23,720 bases of DNA. Origin: Sphingomonadaceae bacterium (GTDB taxonomy: Bacteria > Pseudomonadota > Alphaproteobacteria > Sphingomonadales > Sphingomonadaceae). Within the stretch, counting starts at the first letter, position 1; each line of letters begins with the position of its first letter. The DNA is taken from positions 1 through 23,720 of the forward strand of contig JACVCM010000051.1 of assembly GCA_016742125.1 (NCBI GenBank). Reading direction: 5' to 3'. The notes beneath the pieces are model-generated. The model made no database searches, was not told where the DNA came from, and worked only from the letters and a program-made list of their open reading frames with translations. Below are positions 8,134-15,253 of the stretch, in pieces. The position numbers and the translations under genes are program-made.

Positions 8134-9531
8134 ATGGCCTTGGATATATTGATTGTTGACGACGAGCAGGACATCCGTGACCTGGTATCGGGTGTGCTGG
8201 AAGACGATGGTTATGGCACACGGACCGCAGCCACTGCTGATGACGCACTGGCGGCGCTGGATGAGCGTTTGCCGTCCTTGATATTGCTTGATGTGTGGCT
8301 GCGTGGGTCTTCGATGGATGGCATCGAGTTACTAAAGGCCATCAAGGGCCGTGATCCGCAGATTCCGATTATTGTCTTTTCCGGCCATGGAAATATCGAT
8401 ACCGCCGTTGCGGCCATTGCGCAGGGTGCGGTCGATTTCATCGAAAAGCCTTTCGAGGCTGAAAAACTGCTGCACCTTGTCGCAAAAGCGACCGAAACCG
8501 AGCGATTGCGGGCGGAAAACGCCTCTTTACGCGCAAGGGTCGGGCATGCAGACGAACTGACCGGATCGTCGGCCGCCATCAACACGGTGCGGGCCACGCT
8601 CAAAAAGGTCGCCGGAACCGGAAGCCGCATGCTTATCACCGGCCCCGCCGGTGTGGGCAAGGAGGTGGCTGCTCGCCTGCTTCACAGCTGGAGCCCTCGC
8701 GCAGAGTCTTCCTTCGTTTCGGTTAGCGCCGCGCGGCTGTCGCCTGAACGTTTCGATGAAGAGCTGTTCGGTATCGAGCAGGATGGAAAGCTGATCCAGG
8801 CTGGCATGCTTGAACGCGCCCACGGCGGTACGCTGTTCCTCGACGAAGTTGCCGACATGCCCCTGACGACACAGGGCAAGATCTTGCGCGTTTTGACCGA
8901 CCAGAGTTTTGCTCGTGTTGGCGGCGATCGGCACATTCGCGTCGATGTGCGCTTTGTATCCGCGACAGCCCGTGACCTGTCTGCCGAAATCGCTGAAGGG
9001 CGTTTTCGCGAGGATCTATTCTACCGGCTGAACGTCGTTCCGGTCGAAATTCCGCCGCTGGCAAGCCGGCGCGAAGATATTCCGGATTTGGCCAACCACT
9101 ATGCAGCGCGCTTCGCGTCCGAGCACCGGATCGCTCCGCCCTATATTTCCGACGATGCGATGGCTGCTTTACAGGCCTGTGAATGGCCGGGCAATGTACG
9201 TCAGTTGCGCAATATCATTGAGCGCACAATCATTCTCGCGCCCTCCAACCGCATCCACACGATCGAAGCGGATATGCTTCCGTCAGAGATAACGAACACT
9301 TACGAAGGCACCGAGCATAATGTGACCTCTTTGATGGGGGCACCATTGCGCGAAGCGCGGGAAGCCTTTGAGCGCGAATATCTGGCGGTGCAGATCAAAC
9401 GATTTTCCGGCAACATTTCGAAGACCGCGGCATTTGTCGGCATGGAACGCTCCGCGCTTCATCGCAAGCTGAAGCTGCTCGGCATTTCCGTGCGTAAAAA
9501 TGGCAGTATCGCAGGGGATGGCGACGAATGA
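8134..9531 (+). CDS. ntrX: Response regulator NtrX, NtrC-family without GAFTGA loop
   Basis: A 465-residue NtrC-like regulator. The receiver domain has D9/D10, phospho-acceptor D53 and K105. The AAA+ domain keeps Walker A GPAGVGKE (170-177), Walker B GGTLFLDEVAD (231-241) and FREDLFYRLN. At the position of the sigma-54 contact loop, however, it reads LFGIEQDGKLIQAG (211-224) and has no GAFTGA. A Fis-type helix-turn-helix lies at the C-terminus (KTAAFVGMERSALHRKL). Loss of this loop is known for alphaproteobacterial NtrX, so it probably acts as a DNA-binding regulator at sigma-70-type promoters. ATG 8134 is 2 nt after the ntrY stop, giving an ntrYX operon. The 120 nt to hfq hold inverted repeats. 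Confidence 0.94.
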   Translation: MALDILIVDDEQDIRDLVSGVLEDDGYGTRTAATADDALAALDERLPSLILLDVWLRGSSMDGIELLKAIKGRDPQIPIIVFSGHGNIDTAVAAIAQGAVDFIEKPFEAEKLLHLVAKATETERLRAENASLRARVGHADELTGSSAAINTVRATLKKVAGTGSRMLITGPAGVGKEVAARLLHSWSPRAESSFVSVSAARLSPERFDEELFGIEQDGKLIQAGMLERAHGGTLFLDEVADMPLTTQGKILRVLTDQSFARVGGDRHIRVDVRFVSATARDLSAEIAEGRFREDLFYRLNVVPVEIPPLASRREDIPDLANHYAARFASEHRIAPPYISDDAMAALQACEWPGNVRQLRNIIERTIILAPSNRIHTIEADMLPSEITNTYEGTEHNVTSLMGAPLREAREAFEREYLAVQIKRFSGNISKTAAFVGMERSALHRKLKLLGISVRKNGSIAGDGDE

Positions 9532-9546
9532 ATAGCGGAATTGCGA

Positions 9547-9589
9547 AACGAGCGTCGTTGGTGTAAATAAATTGCACCAAAAGCTTGGT
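9547..9589 (+). promoter_or_regulatory. Competing inverted repeats upstream of hfq
   Basis: Three short stems overlap here: AACGA-GCG-TCGTT (9547-9559), TTGGTG-N11-CACCAA (9558-9580) and ACCAA-AAGC-TTGGT (9576-9589). The middle ACCAA arm can pair with either the upstream or the downstream TTGGT, so the second and third stems exclude each other. A T-rich stretch (TTCTTTTTGG) follows at about 9595. This could be an ntrX terminator, an attenuator-like switch or a multi-arm protein site. The stems are only 5-6 bp, so structure alone is weak evidence. Confidence 0.35.
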
Positions 9590-9600
9590 ATGGCTTCTTT

Positions 9601-9629
9601 TTGGGGCCACGTGGGCGGTTGGCGATAAC
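9601..9629 (+). promoter_or_regulatory. Possible hfq promoter
   Basis: TTGGGG (9601-9606) and GATAAC (9624-9629) are separated by 17 bp and resemble a housekeeping -35/-10 pair. The predicted transcript would begin near 9636, leaving a leader of about 15 nt before the hfq ATG at 9652. The matches are partial, so this is only a candidate. Confidence 0.3.
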
Positions 9630-9651
9630 ATAAGATAATCGGATAATGACA

Positions 9652-10149
9652 ATGACTGAAAAAAATAACGGTCTTCAGGACCTCTTTCTGAACTCCCTCA
9701 GAAAGTCCAAGACACCGGTGACCATGTTTTTGGTAAAAGGTGTTAAATTACAAGGTGTTGTAACCTGGTTCGATAATTTTTCCGTGCTGCTGCGCCGGGA
9801 CGGGATGTCTCAGCTTGTCTACAAGCACAGCATTTCGACGATCATGCCCTCTGCATCGCCGGACCGCGCATTGTTTGAGGAAATGATGTCGCGTACCAGC
9901 CACAGGGCAGGGATGCTGCAGGACGTGTTCCTACATGCCATGTGCGACAAGGGCGAATCGGTCACGACCTTTCTGGTGAACGGGGTCATGTTGCAGGGCG
10001 CGATTGCAGCTTACGACCTTTTTTCGCTTTTGCTTGAACGCGATGGGACCACGCAGTTGGTGTACAAGCACGCCATATCGACAATCCAGCCAGCGCATGC
10101 GGTAAATCTTGCCGAATATAATCAGGGCGTGGACGAGAGCGATATTTGA
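9652..10149 (+). CDS. hfq: Hfq with two tandem Sm domains in one chain
   Basis: A 165-residue protein, about twice the usual Hfq length. Domain 1 spans residues 8-66 and domain 2 spans 89-147. Each is 59 residues, they align without gaps and 34 positions are identical (58%). A 22-residue linker joins them. Both keep the Sm2 signature with YKH (K58/H59 and K139/H140) and the FD.F/YD.F segment that form the proximal RNA pocket. Domain 1 keeps a basic rim (R17, K18, K20); domain 2 has CDKG there (98-101). Hfq normally forms a homohexamer pairing sRNAs with mRNAs; this chain could form a ring from three copies. ATG 9652 is preferred over ATG 9646 because GGA at 9641-9643 has proper spacing. The hflX start overlaps the stop. 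Confidence 0.95.
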   Translation: MTEKNNGLQDLFLNSLRKSKTPVTMFLVKGVKLQGVVTWFDNFSVLLRRDGMSQLVYKHSISTIMPSASPDRALFEEMMSRTSHRAGMLQDVFLHAMCDKGESVTTFLVNGVMLQGAIAAYDLFSLLLERDGTTQLVYKHAISTIQPAHAVNLAEYNQGVDESDI

Positions 10150-11465
10150 GCGTTTTTGGACGAAGCGAAACCGACGAGTTTGCTCGCGGTGCACGCGCCC
10201 TTATCGTGTATCCCGAATTGCCGGGCAAATCGTCTGTGGGCGCTGAAGCGCGCCTTGATGAAGCCGAGGGGCTGGCGCTCGCCATTGGCGTCAACGTGGT
10301 GCGCAAGAAGCATTATCGTGTCAGGAACCCTCGCGCAGGCACATTGCTGGGGGGAGGGCAGGTCGACGAGATCGGCGAAATGGGCCGCGATCTGATGATC
10401 GACCTTTTGATCGTCGATGCCTCTTTGACCGCCATTCAGCAGCGGAATCTGGAAGAAAAGACCGGCCTCAAGACGATCGACCGGACAGGTCTGATTCTGG
10501 AAATTTTCGGCGAGCGTGCGGCGACGGCAGAAGGTCGCCTGCAGGTAGAACTTGCGCATCTAGATTATCAGGCGGGAAGGCTGGTACGGAGCTGGACCCA
10601 CCTCGAACGGCAGCGTGGCGGTTTCGGTTTTCTGGGGGGACCTGGCGAAACGCAGATCGAGGCCGACCGACGCATGATCCGGGACCGCATGGCCAAATTG
10701 CGGCGCGAACTGGAGGATGTGAAGCGCACCCGGGCGTTGCACAGGCAGCGTCGGAAGCGCGCGCCTTGGCCGGTGATCGCGCTAGTGGGCTATACCAATG
10801 CAGGCAAGTCGACCCTGTTCAATCGGCTGACAAAAGCAGAAGTCTTAGCCCAAGACATGCTGTTCGCGACCCTCGATCCAACGATGCGTCAGATTTCACT
10901 TCCCGGCATCGAAAAGGCGATCTTGTCCGATACAGTGGGGTTTGTATCCGATTTGCCTACACAACTGGTCGCGGCCTTTCGGGCGACACTGGAAGAAGTA
11001 ATTTCCGCCGACATCATTGTCCATGTTCGCGATATTTCGCATGCCGAGAGCGAAGCGCAGCGGGCAGATGTACTTGCAATTTTGGCGGATTTGGGCGTCG
11101 GCGTGCCGGGCGAGGGCGGCCCTCCTATCATCGAATTGTGGAACAAGATCGATCTCCTCGACCCCGAACGGCGGACTGAAGTCGAAAATACAGCGGCGCG
11201 GCAGTCCGGCATTCTGCTGGTTTCGGCCGAAACCGGTGAGGGTGTGAGCCACTTTTGCGACGCGCTGTCTGCAAAAGTTGCGACAGGCAATATCGTGCGC
11301 GAACTGGTGGTCGATGCCGCAGACGGCGCTGTTCTGGCCTGGCTACATGCCAGGGGGCAGGTCAGCAATCAGCGGGAAGAGGGGAATGAAATCCGCCTTG
11401 ATGCATCACTGAACCCGCAGACCTGGGGCCAGTTTGAAAAACTGTTCCCGGCCTACTCAGCCTGA
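10146..11465 (+). CDS. hflX: GTPase HflX
   Basis: A 439-residue HflX/Obg-type GTPase that splits or rescues ribosomes under stress. The N-terminal HflX domain includes AGTLLGGGQVDEI (about 64-76) and IDRTGLILEIF (111-121), followed by a charged coiled coil (about 170-205). RGGFGFLGGPGETQIE lies at about 157-172. The G domain has G1 GYTNAGKS (215-222), G3 DTVGF (262-266), G4 NKID (333-336) and a G5-like SAETG. The start is a TTG whose last two bases belong to the hfq stop (TTGA at 10146-10149), with GGACGAG about 8 nt upstream. No ATG fits better at the N-terminus, so hflX is probably translated by coupling to hfq. The last 13 nt overlap convergent mazG. Confidence 0.93.
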   Translation: MSVFGRSETDEFARGARALIVYPELPGKSSVGAEARLDEAEGLALAIGVNVVRKKHYRVRNPRAGTLLGGGQVDEIGEMGRDLMIDLLIVDASLTAIQQRNLEEKTGLKTIDRTGLILEIFGERAATAEGRLQVELAHLDYQAGRLVRSWTHLERQRGGFGFLGGPGETQIEADRRMIRDRMAKLRRELEDVKRTRALHRQRRKRAPWPVIALVGYTNAGKSTLFNRLTKAEVLAQDMLFATLDPTMRQISLPGIEKAILSDTVGFVSDLPTQLVAAFRATLEEVISADIIVHVRDISHAESEAQRADVLAILADLGVGVPGEGGPPIIELWNKIDLLDPERRTEVENTAARQSGILLVSAETGEGVSHFCDALSAKVATGNIVRELVVDAADGAVLAWLHARGQVSNQREEGNEIRLDASLNPQTWGQFEKLFPAYSA

Positions 11466-12244
11466 CCAGTGCGCTCCAGACCCTTGGCCTGTTGCCAATA
11501 TCGTTCCTTGGCATCGAGCGACAATTGGGCGAACCCGTCACCGGCCAGTGCCTCCATCGACCGAAATCGGCGCTCGAATTTGGCATTTGCGCTTTTTAGG
11601 GCGCCTTCGGCATCGACGTTATAGAAGCGTGCCAGATTTACGACGGCAAACAGCAGGTCGCCGATTTCATCGGAGCGCTCTGCATCTGAAGAAGCTGCCT
11701 CAACCTCTTCCAGCTCTTCAAAAATCTTCGCTTTGGCTCCGCTAACTTCGGGCCAGTCAAATCCGGTCCGCGCGGCGCGCTTCTGAATTTTCTCGGCACG
11801 GAGCAAAGCAGGCAGTGCCTTCGCTACGCCAGCTATCGCGCTGGTATCATCGCGATCGCTGCGTTCTGCGGCTTTGATATTTTCCCAGTTTGTAACGACT
11901 GCCGAAGGACTGTTTGCGGTGAATTGTCCGAAGACATGCGGGTGGCGTCGGGTCATTTTTTCGCAGATGCTGTCAATTACATCCTGCAAATCGAATATAT
12001 TTGTTTCGGCGGCCATCTGGCTATGAAAAACAACCTGAAGCAACAGATCGCCAAGTTCATCCTTCAAGCCGTCCAAATCACCGCGCTCGATTGCGTCGGC
12101 GACCTCATATGCTTCTTCAACTGTATAAGGCGCTATAGAAGTGAAATTCTGTTCTACATCCCACGGACAGCCGCCATCAGGATCGCGCAGCCGTGCCATG
12201 ATCCTGGTCAGGGGGGTAATATCGGGTATTCGAGGTTCCGTCAT
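11453..12244 (-). CDS. mazG: Nucleoside triphosphate pyrophosphohydrolase MazG
   Basis: A 263-residue all-alpha NTP pyrophosphatase that converts (d)NTPs to NMPs and removes aberrant nucleotides. It has two MazG domains. The N-terminal one has CPWD (26-29) and the metal-binding EEAYE...DELGDLLLQVVFH. The C-terminal one has EELEEVE...DEIGDLLFAVVNLARFY, with the catalytic acidic residues kept in both. The length matches E. coli MazG. The ATG at 12244 has no visible ribosome-binding site and lies directly downstream of an AT-rich palindromic tract, so translation may start with a very short or absent leader. The 3' end overlaps hflX by 13 nt on the opposite strand. Confidence 0.94.
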   Translation of the reverse strand: MTEPRIPDITPLTRIMARLRDPDGGCPWDVEQNFTSIAPYTVEEAYEVADAIERGDLDGLKDELGDLLLQVVFHSQMAAETNIFDLQDVIDSICEKMTRRHPHVFGQFTANSPSAVVTNWENIKAAERSDRDDTSAIAGVAKALPALLRAEKIQKRAARTGFDWPEVSGAKAKIFEELEEVEAASSDAERSDEIGDLLFAVVNLARFYNVDAEGALKSANAKFERRFRSMEALAGDGFAQLSLDAKERYWQQAKGLERTGQAE

Positions 12245-12255
12245 ATCTAAGTTCG

Positions 12256-12269
12256 ATAATATATATTAT
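12256..12269. promoter_or_regulatory. AT-rich palindrome between protease gene and mazG
   Basis: ATAATATATATTAT is a perfect 14-bp palindrome in the 43-bp gap upstream of mazG. The tract is flanked by two direct copies of TTCGATA (12252-12258 and 12281-12287). It is strikingly AT-rich against its neighbours and is the best place for a mazG promoter -10 element or operator. The exact promoter hexamers cannot be fixed. Confidence 0.35.
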
Positions 12270-12287
12270 GTTAAGTAATATTCGATA

Positions 12288-12890
12288 TCAGGGGTGCAGG
12301 GTCATAACATTCCCCTCGACTTTCCAGCTTTTCATGCTGTCGAGGAAGTTCATGCCCAGCACGTTGGTATCTCCGAAGCTTTCGGACACGACCACATTGT
12401 GGTCGAGCAGTTTGTGCGATCCGACCTGCAGCGATTGTACGACCCCGCGCTGCGCCGTAACGCGGCCGTTGGCGGTGCTAATGATCACCGGGTATCCGCT
12501 GTTATCGACTTCAATGTTGGTATCACCAGCAGTTTTGGCGTTGACTGCGGTCGTTGTTGCACCGCTGTCGATCATGAAACGGGTCGGATTGCCATTGATT
12601 TCAACCTGCAACCAATAATGTCCGTCGTCCTGCCGCCGCAGCTCTATGGCATCTTCGCTGACCGTTTGGCCCGACGTCCCGGCGAAATCTGCCTTCACGC
12701 GTTCCCATATTGTCTGAAATTCGAAGCGAAAGCTGAACAACGCGAACAGGCCGGCAAATATTGCGACCCAGGCCAGCGACATCCTGGCGACTTGTCCCAA
12801 CGGTAATCGGCGCGCGGCCAGCGAGCTGACCAACAAGACGACCATAACCAAGCCCCAGATCAGCGACGGACCTTCTTCCATCATGTTCAT
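12288..12890 (-). CDS. Membrane-anchored retropepsin-like aspartic protease
   Basis: A 200-residue clan AA protease of the TIGR02281 type. Two hydrophobic segments lie near residues 8-26 and 37-57. A soluble domain follows with the catalytic motif RFMIDSGATTTAVN (about residues 105-118), where D-S-G is the active site. A second conserved block ends the chain (DTNVLGMNFLDSMKSWKV). One such domain provides one aspartate, so the enzyme should work as a dimer, as retroviral proteases do. Substrates are unknown. ATG 12890 forms an ATGA overlap with the tatD stop and has GAAGG 7 nt upstream. Longer upstream extensions only translate tatD in the wrong frame. Confidence 0.85.
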   Translation of the reverse strand: MNMMEEGPSLIWGLVMVVLLVSSLAARRLPLGQVARMSLAWVAIFAGLFALFSFRFEFQTIWERVKADFAGTSGQTVSEDAIELRRQDDGHYWLQVEINGNPTRFMIDSGATTTAVNAKTAGDTNIEVDNSGYPVIISTANGRVTAQRGVVQSLQVGSHKLLDHNVVVSESFGDTNVLGMNFLDSMKSWKVEGNVMTLHP

Positions 12891-13663
12891 CGCCGCGCCT
12901 TCGAAAAGAGACGGTAGAAATTCTCTGTCGTTTGCACGGCGAGGCTGTCCTCCCCTTCCCCACGCAGTTTTGCGAGGAACCGGGCAGTGTCGGCCACGAA
13001 CCCCGGCTCGCCAGTTCTGCCGCGATGAGGCACCGGCGCGAGGAAAGGCGCGTCCGTTTCGACCAGCATTCGGTCGGCGGGCAGCCATTTTGCGACTTCC
13101 TGTAAGTCGGCGGCATTTTTGAAGGTAACAATACCGGACAAAGATATATAGAGGCCGAGGTCAAGTGCGACACGCGCAAAATCTGCGCTGGCGGTAAAAC
13201 AGTGAATCACGCCTTTATAATGACCAGCAGTCATTTCTTCAGATAATATCTGTGCCGTATCTTCTTCAGCTTCGCGAGTGTGAACAATTATCGGGAGGCC
13301 GGTTTCACGGGCTGCGTGAATATGTTCGCGAAACGAAGCGCGTTGTTGTGCCCGGTCGCTATGGTCGTAATAATAATCGAGGCCGGTTTCGCCGATCCCG
13401 ATCACGCGCGGGTTTGCTGCGCGTGCAACGAGCTTCGCAGCATCGACCCCCTTGTGCCCGTCCGTTTCATGGGGATGAATGCCCACGGACGCCCAGACAT
13501 CGGATTCCTGCTCGGCAAGGCCCAGTACATCGTCCCACTCGCTTTCGCGCGTAGAAATATTGAGCATGGCGGTCACGCCTTGCTCGCGCGCGCGCGCCAA
13601 GACCTCGGCCTGTTGCTCTACCAGGCCTTTATAATTGAGGTGGCAGTGCGAATCGACGAGCAT
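12887..13663 (-). CDS. tatD: TatD-family metal-dependent deoxyribonuclease
   Basis: A 258-residue amidohydrolase-fold hydrolase of the TatD/YcfH family. Metal ligands visible are DSHCHL (H6, H8), E92 in GETGLDYYY, H128 in IVHTR, H154 in VIHCF and D204 in ETDAPFL. Family members have 3'-5' exonuclease activity and are linked to DNA repair and D-aminoacyl-tRNA hydrolysis claims. The true substrate here is not known. It starts on the last base of the metG stop (TGATG junction) and ends overlapping the protease gene, within the leftward operon. The arrangement metG-tatD next to holB and tmk is frequent in bacteria. Confidence 0.93.
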   Translation of the reverse strand: MLVDSHCHLNYKGLVEQQAEVLARAREQGVTAMLNISTRESEWDDVLGLAEQESDVWASVGIHPHETDGHKGVDAAKLVARAANPRVIGIGETGLDYYYDHSDRAQQRASFREHIHAARETGLPIIVHTREAEEDTAQILSEEMTAGHYKGVIHCFTASADFARVALDLGLYISLSGIVTFKNAADLQEVAKWLPADRMLVETDAPFLAPVPHRGRTGEPGFVADTARFLAKLRGEGEDSLAVQTTENFYRLFSKARR

Positions 13664-15231
13664 CAGGCGGCGTTTTCCTCTTCTGCGGGCAATTCGAGTC
13701 TGGGAAACAATCCTTGGGGCTGCGCAATGCGGAAGCCGCTTTCCGCAAGCGGCGAATACCAGTGAGACACGATGTTACCGAAATTCCTGACATTCTCCGG
13801 CACACCCATCTGGTCGAGCAATTTTCTCGCGCTACCGGGAATAACTGGAAGTGCCGCTACCGCCAGCTGCGCGATGCAGATAAAGAGCGTCGCGAGTACT
13901 GTTTCCATTCGCTCCGGATCGGTCTTTTTCAGGGCCCAAGGCGCCTGGACGTCGATGTAGGCGTTACACGCGAAAACCGCGTGCATCCAGCGTTCCAGTG
14001 CCTGCGACATAGCCAGGTCTTCGAAATGAGCCGGAATTTGGACCGACACAGCCTCGCGAACTACATCGAACAAGGCGTTGTCATCGTCGGTATGGCCGTG
14101 AATGGCCGGCAAACAGCCTTCGAAGTTTTTGAATATCAACGAAAGAGTGCGCTGCGCGAGATTGCCGAAGCTGTTGGCCAAATCAGCATTCACGCGTGTC
14201 ACAATTGCTTCGGGGCTATAACTGCCATCCTGTCCGAAGCTCACGTCGCGCAAGAGAAAATATCGAAGCGCGTCGACCCCGAAGAGTCCGGCGAGCTCGA
14301 TCGGATCGACCACATTACCAAGTGATTTCGACATCTTCTCGCCGCGGGTCAGCAAAAAACCGTGGCCGAATACCTGTTTCGGCAAGGGGATGCCCGCCGA
14401 CATCAGGAAGGCTGGCCAGTAAACGGTATGGAAACGGACAATGTCCTTACCGATGATATGAACGCTGGCGGGCCAATATTTCCGCCACTCTTCTGTATCG
14501 TCAGGAAAGCCGATGCCCGAAATATAGGTCGTCAGCGCATCCAGCCAGACATACATGACGTGGTTGTCACTCCCGGGCACCTTGACTCCCCAGTCAAAGC
14601 TGGTGCGCGACACCGACAGATCTTTCAACCCGCCCTCGACAAAGCGGATCGTCTCGTTCTTGCGACTTTCAGGCCGCATGAAATCCGGATGGGCGGCGTA
14701 AAAGTCCAGTAAAGGTTGCTGATATTTGGACAGGCGGAAAAACCAGCTTTCCTCGACAGTCCATTCGACTGGCGTGCCCTGCGGCGAAAGCTTCGTCCCC
14801 CCTTCCCCTTCGGTCAGTTCGGCTTCATCATAATAGGCCTCATCGCGAACCGAATACCAGCCTTCGTAACGGTCGAGATAAAGATCGCCACTGGCTTCCA
14901 GCCGCTTCCAAATAGCCTGACTGGCTTTATGATGGTGGTCCGAAGTTGTGCGGCTGAAATGGTCAATGGAAATGTCAAGTTTATCGCACATATCACGAAA
15001 ATAGAATGACATTTCGTCAGCCAGCTGCTGCGTCGGGATGCCTAGCCCACGCGCGGTCTGATCCATTTTCAGGCCATGTTCGTCGGTACCAGTCAGAAAG
15101 CAGACATCGCGTCCCATCAACCGTTGAAAGCGCGCTATGGCGTCGGTCGCGATGGCCTCATAAGCATGGCCGATATGCGGCTTGCCATTGGGATAGGCGA
15201 TGGCGGTGGTTATATAGAACGGATCGGACAT
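13663..15231 (-). CDS. metG: Methionyl-tRNA synthetase
   Basis: A 522-residue class I aminoacyl-tRNA synthetase charging tRNA-Met. The signature HIGH is at 19-22 within AYPNGKPHIGHAYE, GTDEHGLK at 48-55, and KMSKS at 299-303. The four-cysteine zinc knuckle and the C-terminal EMAP-like dimerisation domain of E. coli MetG are absent. This is the shorter form usual in alphaproteobacteria. The ATG at 15231 was chosen because MSDPFYITTAIAYPNGK is the standard N-terminus; a longer reading frame extends upstream into holB without family support. It lies 22 nt after holB and touches tatD. Confidence 0.96.
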   Translation of the reverse strand: MSDPFYITTAIAYPNGKPHIGHAYEAIATDAIARFQRLMGRDVCFLTGTDEHGLKMDQTARGLGIPTQQLADEMSFYFRDMCDKLDISIDHFSRTTSDHHHKASQAIWKRLEASGDLYLDRYEGWYSVRDEAYYDEAELTEGEGGTKLSPQGTPVEWTVEESWFFRLSKYQQPLLDFYAAHPDFMRPESRKNETIRFVEGGLKDLSVSRTSFDWGVKVPGSDNHVMYVWLDALTTYISGIGFPDDTEEWRKYWPASVHIIGKDIVRFHTVYWPAFLMSAGIPLPKQVFGHGFLLTRGEKMSKSLGNVVDPIELAGLFGVDALRYFLLRDVSFGQDGSYSPEAIVTRVNADLANSFGNLAQRTLSLIFKNFEGCLPAIHGHTDDDNALFDVVREAVSVQIPAHFEDLAMSQALERWMHAVFACNAYIDVQAPWALKKTDPERMETVLATLFICIAQLAVAALPVIPGSARKLLDQMGVPENVRNFGNIVSHWYSPLAESGFRIAQPQGLFPRLELPAEEENAA

Positions 15232-15253
15232 GTGCACTCTTGAACCTGGCTGC

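Noticed and set aside
9573..9592. NtrC binding site upstream of hfq (TGCACCA...TTGGTAT)
   Set aside because: The arms resemble half of an enteric NtrC site, but the spacing is about 3 bp too long and the right arm lacks GCA.
12891..13088. Longer start for the retropepsin-like protease
   Set aside because: The extra 66 codons are a shifted frame of tatD, rich in Arg and Gly. The ATGA junction at 12890 gives a normal membrane-segment start.
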